A stretch of DNA of 64,000 nt from an uncultured Pelagibacteraceae bacterium (lineage in GTDB: Bacteria > Pseudomonadota > Alphaproteobacteria > Pelagibacterales > Pelagibacteraceae): contig CACFNH010000001.1 of assembly GCA_902567685.1 (NCBI GenBank), positions 124,001 through 188,000 on the forward strand. The letters run 5' to 3'. The notes below the pieces were generated by a model. The model was not told the origin of the DNA and searched no databases. It worked only from the letters and a program-made list of their open reading frames with translations. The position numbers and the translations under genes were made by a program. Shown here piece by piece: positions 16,910 through 25,353 of this stretch (its first letter is position 1; each line of letters opens with the position of its first letter).

Positions 16910-17947
16910 ATGAAATTTAGAAAACTTGGTAATACAAATCTTGATGTAAGTTTGATTTGTCTTGGAACCATGACATGGGGAACGCAGAATTCAGAAAAAG
17001 ATGCTTTTGAACAAATGGATTATTCTGTAGATCAGGGAATAAATTTCTTTGATACTGCTGAAATATATTCAGTTCCTCCAGACTCAGTTTCCTATGGCAA
17101 AACTGAAAAAATGATTGGAAACTGGTTTGAAAAAAGAAAAAATAGAGACAAAATTATTTTAGCTTCAAAGATAGCTGGACCAGGCTGCGATTGGATAAGA
17201 GGTGGGGGAAATAATTTTTCAGAAGAAAAAATAAGTGAAGCAATTAATGGAAGCTTGGAAAGATTAAAAACTGATTATATAGATCTGTACCAATTACATT
17301 GGCCTGAAAGGTCTACAAATTTTTTTGGCAGAAGAGATTATAAGGTTCATGAAAAAGAACCTGAGTGGAATAGTTTTGAATCTATTTTAGAAGCATTAGA
17401 AAAATTTATTAAAAGTGGAAAAATTAGATACATTGGAATGTCAAATGAAACTCCATATGGTTTATCAAGATACATAGAACTTTCTAAAAGTAAAAATTTA
17501 CCGAGAATGATGTCAGTACAAAATCCTTATAGTTTGGTTAATAGAACATACGAAATAGGTATGTCTGAAATTTCTATCAGAGAAAAATGTGGTTTGCTTG
17601 CTTACTACCCTTTAGCCTCTGGCGCCTTATCTGGAAAATATAGAAATAATCAAATGCCAAAAAACACAAGACTAACTCTGTTTAAAGGATGGGAACGATT
17701 TTTGAATCCTTTGGCTAAAAAAGCTTATGATGAGTATTATAAACTCTCACAAGAATATAATATTACAATGGTTCAACTAGCTCAAGCATTTGTAAATTCA
17801 AGACCTTTTATAACTAGCAATATTATTGGCGCCACAACACTGGACCAGCTAAAAGAAAACATTGGAAGTATTAACGTAAAAATTAGTAAAGAGATGATGG
17901 AGAGGATCGATTTAATACACAATAATAATCCAAATCCTTCACCTTAA
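16910..17947 (+). CDS. Aldo/keto reductase (Tas-like)
   Basis: This is a 345-residue TIM-barrel NADPH-dependent oxidoreductase. GTMTWGTQNSE at the N-terminus, the catalytic-type Asp and Tyr in NFFDTAEIYSVP, the DLYQLHWPER strand and the C-terminal cofactor segment NIIGATTLDQLKENI are all present. It resembles E. coli Tas (YgdS) in having a long DLYQLHWP insertion. Substrate is unknown. Confidence 0.88.
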   Translation: MKFRKLGNTNLDVSLICLGTMTWGTQNSEKDAFEQMDYSVDQGINFFDTAEIYSVPPDSVSYGKTEKMIGNWFEKRKNRDKIILASKIAGPGCDWIRGGGNNFSEEKISEAINGSLERLKTDYIDLYQLHWPERSTNFFGRRDYKVHEKEPEWNSFESILEALEKFIKSGKIRYIGMSNETPYGLSRYIELSKSKNLPRMMSVQNPYSLVNRTYEIGMSEISIREKCGLLAYYPLASGALSGKYRNNQMPKNTRLTLFKGWERFLNPLAKKAYDEYYKLSQEYNITMVQLAQAFVNSRPFITSNIIGATTLDQLKENIGSINVKISKEMMERIDLIHNNNPNPSP

Positions 17948-17992
17948 TTCAAACCATTGAAATACTTTTTTTTTAGTATAAAAACTAAAAAT

Positions 17993-18493
17993 ATGAAATT
18001 TAAAATTTTATTTATATCTCTTACGTTAGCTATATTTTTGTCTAAGTCATTAATGGCTGAGCCAAAGTCTACTGGTAAATACAAAAATTGGCAAAGTTTT
18101 GTAGCTCAAACTGATAAAGGAAAGATTTGTTTTGCACAAACAGTTCCAGCTAAAAGAGCTCCTAAGAATATCAAAAGACAAGAGTCAAGACTGTTTGTAA
18201 CATTTAGACCGGGAGAAGATGTTAAAGATGAGGTTAGTATAACTAGTGGTTATCCCTACAAATCTTCAACCGTTACAGCAAAGTCTGGGAAGAGTAAGTT
18301 TTCTTTTTTTTCACAAGAAAATTTTGCTTGGCTACTTGATGAAAGAGAAGAAAAAAATTTTATTAAATTAATGAAAAGAGCAACAAATCTTATAGTCACC
18401 GCAAATATGACAAGTGGAGCTCAAACAGTTGATCATTACTCAATGATGGGTTTTACAAAAGCATATAATACTGCCAAAAAAACTTGCAGTTAA
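17993..18493 (+). CDS. Invasion-associated locus B (IalB) family periplasmic protein
   Basis: This is a 166-residue secreted protein. Starting at the ATG at 17993 gives a clean signal peptide (KFKILFISLTLAIFLSK, cleavage near LMA-EP); a TTG at 17957 would put 12 non-signal residues in front. KNWQSFVAQTDKGKICFA and the late TSGAQTVDHYSMMGF segment match the IalB family, widespread in alphaproteobacteria, including non-pathogens. Two Cys residues (in ICFA and at the C-terminal KTCS) may form a disulfide. The argG start follows immediately. Confidence 0.75.
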   Translation: MKFKILFISLTLAIFLSKSLMAEPKSTGKYKNWQSFVAQTDKGKICFAQTVPAKRAPKNIKRQESRLFVTFRPGEDVKDEVSITSGYPYKSSTVTAKSGKSKFSFFSQENFAWLLDEREEKNFIKLMKRATNLIVTANMTSGAQTVDHYSMMGFTKAYNTAKKTCS

Positions 18494-19675
18494 ATGAAAA
18501 AAATTGTTTTAGCTTATTCAGGAGGTTTGGATACCTCAATAATTTTAAAGTGGCTACAGGAAAATTATAATGCAGAAATAATTGCTTATACAGCAAATAT
18601 TGGGCAGATAATTGATAAAAAAAAAATAATAAAAAATGCAAAAAGATTAGGTGTAAAAAAAGTAATCATAGAAGATTTAAAAAATATATTTGTAAAAGAT
18701 TATGTATTTCCAATGATTAGAGCACATGCACTATATGAGGGAACTTATTTATTGGGCACATCCATAGCAAGACCTTTGATAGGAAAAAGACAAATAGAAA
18801 TTGCAAAAAAATTTAAAGCTTTTGCGGTCTCTCATGGCGCGACAGGAAAAGGAAATGATCAAGTTAGATTTGAATTAGCTTATGCTTACTTTGGAAAAAA
18901 AATTAAAGTAATTGCCCCTTGGAGAGAGTGGAAACTACAATCAAGAACGGATTTGATTAATTATGCAAAAAAAAACAAAATTCCTATACCAAAAGATAAA
19001 AAAGGAGCTCCACCATTTTCTGTAGATGATAATATTTTTCACACATCAACTGAAGGAAAAATTTTAGAAAATCCTAAAAATTCAGCTCCAGAATTTATTT
19101 TTCAAAGAACGAAATCACTGGAAAAAACTTCTAATAAAGCTTCAATTGTTAAAATTGATTTTAAAAATGGAGATCCAATTTCAATTAATGGAAAAAAACT
19201 TAGTCCAGAAAAACTTTTAGAAAAACTAAATCAGGTAGCCGGAAAAAATGGTGTAGGTAGAGTTGATTTAGTGGAAAATAGATTTATTGGAATAAAATCT
19301 AGAGGCGTTTATGAAACACCAGGAGGTACAGTTTTATATATTGCTCATAGAGCTATTGAGTCTGTAACGCTTGATAAAAAAACTATGCACGATAAGGAAA
19401 GAATAATGCCTGTTTATGCAGAACTTGTTTATAATGGATATTGGTTCTCAAAAAAAAGGGTTAAGCTTCAAAAAATCATTGATAAAAAAAGAAATCTGGT
19501 CGCAGGACAAGTTGTCCTAAAGATTTTTAAAGGAAATGTTATAATCCTATCTAGAAAAACTATGAATAAGGCTTATTCAATGAAAAAAGTTTCCTTTGAG
19601 GAAAATAAATATTTCAATAAAAAAAAGATTGAAAATTTTATTAAATTCCACTCAAAAAAATTGAATAAATTATAA
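18494..19675 (+). CDS. argG: Argininosuccinate synthase
   Basis: ArgG condenses citrulline and aspartate using ATP in arginine synthesis. The N-type PP-loop AYSGGLDTS is at 7-15. Downstream motifs include GTSIARPLIGKRQIE, SHGATGKGNDQVRFE, which binds aspartate and citrulline, and the YETPGGTVLYIAHRA segment. The length of 393 is standard. It begins at the base after the IalB-like stop, so the two are probably one transcript. argH is not in the window. Confidence 0.96.
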   Translation: MKKIVLAYSGGLDTSIILKWLQENYNAEIIAYTANIGQIIDKKKIIKNAKRLGVKKVIIEDLKNIFVKDYVFPMIRAHALYEGTYLLGTSIARPLIGKRQIEIAKKFKAFAVSHGATGKGNDQVRFELAYAYFGKKIKVIAPWREWKLQSRTDLINYAKKNKIPIPKDKKGAPPFSVDDNIFHTSTEGKILENPKNSAPEFIFQRTKSLEKTSNKASIVKIDFKNGDPISINGKKLSPEKLLEKLNQVAGKNGVGRVDLVENRFIGIKSRGVYETPGGTVLYIAHRAIESVTLDKKTMHDKERIMPVYAELVYNGYWFSKKRVKLQKIIDKKRNLVAGQVVLKIFKGNVIILSRKTMNKAYSMKKVSFEENKYFNKKKIENFIKFHSKKLNKL

Positions 19676-19700
19676 AATTTAAACAATAAATATAAATTAA

Positions 19701-20087
19701 ATGAACTCAACGATCAGAAACATACAACTAGTAGCAGCGTTAATAGTTCTTGCTGCAACAGTTCTTGCTTTTATTTTGGAAATAAAAGAAATGTATGTAA
19801 ATCGAACTGTCAATTTGGCAGATTTATTATTATTATTTATTTATATTGAGGTAATTGGGCTTGTTAGATCATACTGGGAAACTAGATCAGTAAGAATTTC
19901 TTATCCCTTGGTAATAGCAATCACTGCTTTAGCCAGATATATAATTTTGCAAGATAAAAATGATGATCCAGCAACTCTGCTGTATATAGCTTTAGCAATT
20001 TTAATAGTAGCTTTATCCACTGTAATCATTAGGTTTAGAAATAGTAAATACCTTAAACTAGATCAAAAAAAAACAAACGATCTTTAA
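19701..20087 (+). CDS. PsiE-like membrane protein (phosphate-starvation-inducible family)
   Basis: This is a 128-residue protein with four hydrophobic helices. The pattern LADLLLLFIYIEVIGLVRSYW, then RISYPLVIAITALARYIIL, matches PsiE-family proteins, whose function is not established. It lies between argG and the SDR on the same strand with short gaps. No Pho-box-like repeat is obvious upstream. Confidence 0.7.
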   Translation: MNSTIRNIQLVAALIVLAATVLAFILEIKEMYVNRTVNLADLLLLFIYIEVIGLVRSYWETRSVRISYPLVIAITALARYIILQDKNDDPATLLYIALAILIVALSTVIIRFRNSKYLKLDQKKTNDL

Positions 20088-20104
20088 AAAAAATTTAAAT
20101 ACTT

Positions 20105-20830
20105 ATGAGTAAAAAGTTCTTAATTATTGGAGCAACAGGGGCGGTCGGAAGCTCATTGGTGAAATTAATAAAAGATGATGATCGCTTGGCCAATGAAGCT
20201 CATCTTGTTGGAAAAAATGAAGATGAGGTTTCAAAGTTAAGTGAGGAAACTGGATTCAATTATACTGCAGCAGATGTCTTACAATCAGATTTTTTAGAAA
20301 AATTAGAAGAAGATTTAAAAGATGTTGAAATTCATGGAATAGCATATTGTGTTGGATCTATAGATTTGAAGCCTATAAATTTAATTACAAAAAAAGATTA
20401 CTTAAAAAGTTTTGAACTTAATTTTTTTCCAATTGTTGATATAATTAAAAAATTTCAAGAAAATTTAAAAAGAAACAAATCTTCTATCGTCCTATTTTCT
20501 ACTGTAGCTGTGAAACAAGGCTTTCCAAATCATAGTATAATTTCTCCTGTAAAAGCATCTTTGGAAGGACTTACTGTTTCGTTAGCTTCTGAATTGGCTC
20601 CTAACATAAGGATAAATTGTATTGCACCTAGTTTAAGCAACTCCAAAATGGCAAGCAAGTTGCTTAAAAATACAAAAATATCTGAAGCTATTGCAAAACA
20701 GCATCCCCTTAAAAGGTTGGGCGAAGGACTAGACTCCGCTGCTTTAGCAAAGTTTTTATTATCTAGTGAGAGTTCTTGGATAACTGGACAGATTATAGGA
20801 GTTGATGGTGGAAGGTCAAACGTAGGATAA
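20105..20830 (+). CDS. Short-chain dehydrogenase/reductase (SDR) lacking the usual catalytic Tyr
   Basis: This is a 241-residue Rossmann-fold protein. The cofactor loop is GATGAVGSS, followed by ATGxAyC-type SDR strands and the catalytic-type Ser in LFSTVAV. The usual YxxxK site reads ISPVK: the Lys is kept but the Tyr position is Ile. The C-terminal SSWITGQIIGVDGGRS is typical of FabG-like SDRs. The substitution occurs in some SDR subgroups; it argues against a classical ketoreductase mechanism, so substrate and activity are uncertain. Confidence 0.82.
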   Translation: MSKKFLIIGATGAVGSSLVKLIKDDDRLANEAHLVGKNEDEVSKLSEETGFNYTAADVLQSDFLEKLEEDLKDVEIHGIAYCVGSIDLKPINLITKKDYLKSFELNFFPIVDIIKKFQENLKRNKSSIVLFSTVAVKQGFPNHSIISPVKASLEGLTVSLASELAPNIRINCIAPSLSNSKMASKLLKNTKISEAIAKQHPLKRLGEGLDSAALAKFLLSSESSWITGQIIGVDGGRSNVG

Positions 20831-20833
20831 AAA

Positions 20834-21067
20834 ATGTTTAGATTAATAGTAGTATACGAAATATCATTTATACTCTTTTGGAATATATTATATCATTCTA
20901 GTTCAGGAGTAGAAAATTGGTTCCAAGAAAAATTTGTAACTGCCATCTACACAGTTTTATCAACAATGGTTTTAGGATTTACCATTGTATACATAATTTA
21001 TATCACTTTAAAAATATCTGGAATTTCAGATAAATTAAAAAGTCTTAAAGATCCTAGAAAATCCTAG
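20834..21067 (+). CDS. Small two-helix membrane protein of unknown function
   Basis: This 77-residue protein has two hydrophobic segments (about 3-20 and 38-60) and a basic C-terminal tail. I do not recognise a family. The gene starts three bases after the SDR stop and precedes the photolyase-like gene on the same strand, so it is probably expressed with its neighbours. Confidence 0.55.
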   Translation: MFRLIVVYEISFILFWNILYHSSSGVENWFQEKFVTAIYTVLSTMVLGFTIVYIIYITLKISGISDKLKSLKDPRKS

Positions 21068-21109
21068 TATTACAAAATTAATTAAAAATTAATAAAAGAG
21101 GAAATATCA

Positions 21110-22249
21110 ATGAACTTTGAAACCTCCAGAAGTGCAGCACTACAAAAACTAAAAAGGTTTATAGATAAAGAAATTTATAATTATAATTTTAAAAGAAATT
21201 TTGACTTAGGTCAGAATAATAAATCAAATGTATCATGTTTATCGCCTTACATTTCTCACAGATTAATTACTGAATATGAGGTAATTAAAACAGTTCTTTC
21301 TAAATTTCCCTATCAAAAAGTTGAAAAATATATTCAAGAAATTTTTTGGAGAATTTATTGGAAAGGATGGCTAGAACTCAGACCAGAAGTGTGGTCAGAT
21401 TTTACTGAGGACTTAAAGGGTATTAAAGAAGATGACAATTATAAAAAAGCGATAAATGCAGAAACACAAATTGAATGCTTTAATGACTGGGTAAAAGAAC
21501 TTAAAAAAAATAATTACCTACATAACCATACAAGAATGTGGTTTGCTAGCATTTGGATTTTTACGCTAAATTTACCTTGGCAAAAAGGAGCTGAATTTTT
21601 TATGAAATATTTATTTGATGGTGATGCTGCATCAAATACTTTGAGTTGGAGATGGGTTGCTGGCCTACAAACTAAGGGTAAGCATTATGTTGCTCAATCT
21701 TGGAATATAAGTAAGTTTACAAATAGCAGATATCAAAATGTGAAGCTTAATGAAAATGTTTTGCCCATAACAGATCAAAGAGAGTACAAGCTAAAAACAT
21801 TAGAGATAGAAAAAAATGGTAAATCAAATGAAATACTTATTTTTTTTGAAAATGATTTAAATATAGAATCTTTAAAGTTGCAGTCCTATAAAAAAGTTTT
21901 TTGTGTTCTTCTAAATAATGAAAAAAGAAAAATCCAAATTGATGAAAAAGTTTTAAATTATAAAAAAACTTTAATAAATGACCAAACTAAAAGATTTGAT
22001 AATGTAGAGATTATTGATGAAAAATCATTAAATGATTTAAGTGATTCTGTTAAAAGTTTTGATGTAATTTATCCTTTTGTTGGTGAAAATTTATCATTCT
22101 TAAAAAGTTTAAAAAAAAAAAATTCACTTTATTACAATTTTATAACAAGAGAGGTAGATGAATTTTGTTGGAATTTTTCTAATAAGGGGTATTTTAATTT
22201 TAAGCTAAATATTCCTAAAATTTTACAAAAATTAAGCTTATCCCTTTAA
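21110..22249 (+). CDS. Short photolyase-like protein: FAD domain first, alpha/beta-like domain at the C-terminus
   Basis: The first 215 residues form the FAD-binding helical domain of photolyase/cryptochrome: SCLSPYISHRLIT near 42-54, IFWRIYWKGW near 78-87, NHTRMWFASIWIF near 139-151, DGDAASNTLSWRWVAG near 170-185. The antenna alpha/beta domain that normally precedes it is absent. Instead residues 240-379 alternate strands and helices, starting EILIFFENDLNIE, reminiscent of the first strand of a photolyase N-domain. This suggests a circular permutation. An AGAGGAAATATCA context gives a good ribosome site. It converges with the DUF2256 gene, overlapping it by 12 bases. Activity is unproven; DNA photorepair is inferred from family. 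Confidence 0.8.
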   Translation: MNFETSRSAALQKLKRFIDKEIYNYNFKRNFDLGQNNKSNVSCLSPYISHRLITEYEVIKTVLSKFPYQKVEKYIQEIFWRIYWKGWLELRPEVWSDFTEDLKGIKEDDNYKKAINAETQIECFNDWVKELKKNNYLHNHTRMWFASIWIFTLNLPWQKGAEFFMKYLFDGDAASNTLSWRWVAGLQTKGKHYVAQSWNISKFTNSRYQNVKLNENVLPITDQREYKLKTLEIEKNGKSNEILIFFENDLNIESLKLQSYKKVFCVLLNNEKRKIQIDEKVLNYKKTLINDQTKRFDNVEIIDEKSLNDLSDSVKSFDVIYPFVGENLSFLKSLKKKNSLYYNFITREVDEFCWNFSNKGYFNFKLNIPKILQKLSLSL

Positions 22250-22372
22250 TTTAGAGCATTTTTTTGAGCAATATTTAACTTTATCCCAATTTAATCTCCA
22301 TTTTTTTCTCCAAGTAAAAGGCTTACTACAAATGGGACAAGTTTTTTTCGGTAAGTTAGTTTTCTTTATCAC
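22238..22372 (-). CDS. DUF2256 mini-protein (zinc-ribbon-like, photolyase-associated)
   Basis: This is a 44-residue protein starting at GTG. It has CPIC followed by CSKKC, four cysteines spaced as in a small zinc ribbon, and the family core FTWRKKWRLNWDKVKYCS. DUF2256 genes are commonly found beside photolyase/cryptochrome genes; their role is unknown. The start overlaps the DUF393 stop (GTGA), and the 3' end overlaps the convergent short photolyase gene by 12 bases. It is too short for ordinary gene finders but the frame is clean and the motif match is strong. Confidence 0.85.
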   Translation of the reverse strand: MIKKTNLPKKTCPICSKPFTWRKKWRLNWDKVKYCSKKCSKLKG

Positions 22373-22716
22373 TTAAGAAGATTTTTATTTTTTAAAAATA
22401 AAAAATAAGCAATAATTTCATAAAAAATATTTAGTAAAAAAAATAAAGGTTTGATTTTAAATAACTTATATAAAAAATTGTATTTAGGTATATTTTTCCA
22501 AATAACTAAAAATGACTCAGCTCCATTTATTAGTTTTCCATCTTGTATAACATGCATTCTTCTTAAAAGTTCTTTATACGATCTATTTGTGAGCTTTTGT
22601 GCTTCTTGGTTGTTTGTTACGTCAATCCATTCAACACTATCATCACTATGTTTTTTATAATGATTAATCTCTGCTCTACAAATATTACAGGAATTATTAA
22701 AAAAAACTTTAACCAT
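22369..22716 (-). CDS. DUF393 / DCC-family thiol-disulfide oxidoreductase-like protein
   Basis: This 115-residue protein has the DCC signature near its start (FFNNSCNICRAEI, with a CxxC pair) in a thioredoxin-like first strand, followed by HVIQDGKLINGAESFLVIW and a hydrophobic C-terminal half. The family is of unknown function and resembles thiol oxidoreductases. It overlaps the photolyase gene upstream by eight bases and the DUF2256 gene downstream by four, so the three form one tight unit. Confidence 0.82.
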   Translation of the reverse strand: MVKVFFNNSCNICRAEINHYKKHSDDSVEWIDVTNNQEAQKLTNRSYKELLRRMHVIQDGKLINGAESFLVIWKNIPKYNFLYKLFKIKPLFFLLNIFYEIIAYFLFLKNKNLLK

Positions 22717-24190
22717 TAGTATTTTCCTTTATAAAATTATTTGCAACTTTAAAAATTCTAGACTTTCTATCTTTATTCATTTTTTCCAAAATTCTAACCA
22801 TCATTGCAAGTCTTGGATTTTTTAAAAAGAATTTTTTATGCCTATCTATAAACCTCCAATACAAGCCATCCATAACATCACACCAAGGTCCTTTTTTGAA
22901 ATGCATCATCTTTAAGAAATAACTTGATCCACAGATATAAGGTTTGGTTGCAAAAATTCCACCATCACTGAATAACCCCATGCCATAAACATTGGGTGCC
23001 ATAACCCAGTCAGAGGAGTCTACAAACATTTCCATAAACCATTTATAAACTTGTTTAGGATTTATCTCACAGAGATTCATGATGTTTGCTAATATCATAA
23101 GTCTTTCTATGTGGTGAGACCATCCGTAGTTTTTTGCATTATTAATTGCATAGTCTAAAGGTTCCAAACCTGTGTTTCCCTCATACCAAGATTTTTTCAT
23201 TTTTCTTTGGTGATTAAAAAAATTTGTTTTTTCTAAACTTTGATCATAGTTTTGGTAAATTCCTCTCATAAATTCTCTCCAGCCTATAATCTGTCTTAGG
23301 TAGCCCTCTAAAGAGTTAATAGGAACTTTATTTTCAATCTTTCTTAACTTTTCTATTATTTCCCTTGGTGTAATTAATCCTAAATTGATTAGTGGACTCA
23401 AAGCACTGTGAAAAACTGTATTTGATTTATCTGTCACTGCATCCTCATAATCTCCAAATAATTTTATTCTTTCTTTCAAGAACTCATCAAACCATTTATT
23501 TACATCTTTTCTAGTCGTTGGAAACCAAAACTTATCTGTATTTCCAGGGTGATCCTTAAAATTAGAATTAATAAATTTTTTAAGAGCAATAGTATCATTA
23601 GTATCTTTTACTTTAAAAATTTTAGGAATTTTAATCGAATTAGGAAGTTTTTTTCTATTTTCATCATCAAAACTCCATTTATTACCTTTGGGTGTTCCAT
23701 CCTTATTCATCAACAAATTCATCTTTGTTCGAACAGACTTATAAAAGTTAGCCATAAATGGCCTTTTATTTTTGGAAAGATAGTTTTTAAATTCATTTCT
23801 TTCCATCAGAAACATAGGAGACTTTATTTGATTAACTTTAAGAGAATTTTTTTTACTTACACCTAATATTCTTTTTTCAAAAAATTTATCCTCTATCTCA
23901 AAAAATGAAATTTCCTTTATTTTTTTTTCCTTAATGATCCTTTCAAGTTTCTTTTCATAAGATAATTTAAAATTTTTATTTATATCTGTATAAATTAAAT
24001 TAAAATTTTTTAATTTCAGCTCTTTTTTAAAAGATCTCATAGAAGATAAAAATAAAAGAATCTTTAATTTATGATGTTTTTCAAAAGTACATAGACCATA
24101 ATCTTCGGCCATAAAAAAAATATGGTCTTTGTAATTGTTTAGATATTTTGTATTAAATAATTGATTACCCAAAATTAAAAATAATTTCAT
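22709..24190 (-). CDS. Cryptochrome/photolyase of the FeS-BCP (PhrB-like) group with an incomplete cluster site
   Basis: This 493-residue protein has a DPRP-type N-terminal domain (LILGNQLF, with FMAEDYGLC) and a helical FAD domain (GYLRQIIGWREFMRGIYQ near 296-313, YGWSHHIERLMILANIMNLC near 355-374, DWVMAPNVYGMG). FeS-BCP proteins use four Cys to hold a 4Fe-4S cluster. Here Cys374 and Cys437 match two of them, but the CxxC pair is missing because its loop is shortened; Cys420 is an extra candidate. It probably repairs (6-4) photoproducts with light, but a cluster is doubtful. Confidence 0.85.
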   Translation of the reverse strand: MKLFLILGNQLFNTKYLNNYKDHIFFMAEDYGLCTFEKHHKLKILLFLSSMRSFKKELKLKNFNLIYTDINKNFKLSYEKKLERIIKEKKIKEISFFEIEDKFFEKRILGVSKKNSLKVNQIKSPMFLMERNEFKNYLSKNKRPFMANFYKSVRTKMNLLMNKDGTPKGNKWSFDDENRKKLPNSIKIPKIFKVKDTNDTIALKKFINSNFKDHPGNTDKFWFPTTRKDVNKWFDEFLKERIKLFGDYEDAVTDKSNTVFHSALSPLINLGLITPREIIEKLRKIENKVPINSLEGYLRQIIGWREFMRGIYQNYDQSLEKTNFFNHQRKMKKSWYEGNTGLEPLDYAINNAKNYGWSHHIERLMILANIMNLCEINPKQVYKWFMEMFVDSSDWVMAPNVYGMGLFSDGGIFATKPYICGSSYFLKMMHFKKGPWCDVMDGLYWRFIDRHKKFFLKNPRLAMMVRILEKMNKDRKSRIFKVANNFIKENTNG

Positions 24191-24217
24191 TTGAGTAAAA
24201 TATATATTTTAAAACTT

Positions 24218-25060
24218 TTAAATATTAGATTTTTTGAAGCACTCTACAGTGTTTTTAAGTAAACATGCTATTGTCATCGGGCCTACACCTCCAGGGACTG
24301 GAGTTATTGCTTTTGCCACTTTTGAAACTTGGTCAAAATCAACATCGCCTACTATACCAGAGTCAGTTTTATTAATCCCAACATCGATAACTATTGTACC
24401 TTTTTTAACCCAATCTCCTTTGACCAACTTAGGTATTCCTACAGCAGCAATAATTATATCTGCTCTCTGACATTCGGCTTTTAAGTCCTTTGTTTTTGAG
24501 TGGGTAACAGTGACAGTACAATTTTCTTTTAAAAGTAATTGGGTCATTGGTTTACCATTTAAATTTGATCGCCCTATTACTACTGCAGACTTTCCACTTA
24601 AATTTTTTTCAACTTTTTTAAGCAATAAACTGCATCCAAGAGGTGTGCAAGGAATACTGCTATCATAACCAGATGATAAATTTCCTACATTCATTGGATG
24701 AAAGCCATCTACATCTTTTCTAGGGTCTATAGTTTCTATGACTTTTCTTTTATCGATATGTTTAGGAAGAGGTAGTTGTACTAAGATGCCCGAAACTCTT
24801 TTATTTTTATTTAGCTCTTGAATTTTATCCAATAGGACTTTTTCTTCTAAGTCAGCTGGATATCTAATTACTTCTGAATTCATTCCAACTTCTTTTGCAA
24901 ATTTTTCCTTATTTTTTACATAAATTTTACTTGCTGGATCCTCTCCAACTAAAATTACAGTAAGTCCAGGAACAGCATTATAAGTAGATTTAAGTTTGGA
25001 TATTTCCTTTTTTATCTTCTCTCTTAACTCTGCTGCTGTTTTTTTTCCATCAATAATCAT
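24218..25060 (-). CDS. folD: Methylenetetrahydrofolate dehydrogenase / methenyl-THF cyclohydrolase FolD
   Basis: This bifunctional one-carbon enzyme interconverts 5,10-methylene-THF, 5,10-methenyl-THF and 10-formyl-THF with NADP. Landmarks are YVKNKEKFAKEVG with the catalytic Lys, GILVQLPLPKH, the GRSNLNGKPMTQLLL cofactor loop and the C-terminal TPVPGGVGPMTIACLL. The length of 280 is standard. Stop and start spacing (2 bases from yggT) place it in the hemC-hemD-mscS-yggT run. Confidence 0.95.
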   Translation of the reverse strand: MIIDGKKTAAELREKIKKEISKLKSTYNAVPGLTVILVGEDPASKIYVKNKEKFAKEVGMNSEVIRYPADLEEKVLLDKIQELNKNKRVSGILVQLPLPKHIDKRKVIETIDPRKDVDGFHPMNVGNLSSGYDSSIPCTPLGCSLLLKKVEKNLSGKSAVVIGRSNLNGKPMTQLLLKENCTVTVTHSKTKDLKAECQRADIIIAAVGIPKLVKGDWVKKGTIVIDVGINKTDSGIVGDVDFDQVSKVAKAITPVPGGVGPMTIACLLKNTVECFKKSNI

Positions 25061-25062
25061 AT

Positions 25063-25353
25063 TTAAAACATTGAAGGCGCAAATAATTCAAAAACTAAAT
25101 TTCTTAAAAACATTAAGGCTAAAATCAAAACAACTGGAGAAATATCTATAGCCCCTAGATTAGGCAAATACCTTCTAATAAAATTTAAAGGCGGATCTGT
25201 TAGCTTATATGAAATATCTAAAACAGAATAAACAAAACGATTACTAGTATTTAAAACATTAAATGCAACTAACCAGCTTATTATAGCGTTTATAATTAAA
25301 ACCCATATATAAAGAAATATTACATTGTCAAAAAGAATTAAAATTGATTTCAT
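25063..25353 (-). CDS. YggT family membrane protein
   Basis: This is a 96-residue protein with two hydrophobic helices. The YggT pattern is clear: WVLIINAIISWL near the start, LTDPPLNFIRRYLPNLGAIDISPVV in the middle and a final hydrophobic helix. YggT proteins are linked to cell division and osmotic response, but the mechanism is unknown. It overlaps the mscS start/stop region by one base (TAATG). Confidence 0.88.
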   Translation of the reverse strand: MKSILILFDNVIFLYIWVLIINAIISWLVAFNVLNTSNRFVYSVLDISYKLTDPPLNFIRRYLPNLGAIDISPVVLILALMFLRNLVFELFAPSMF

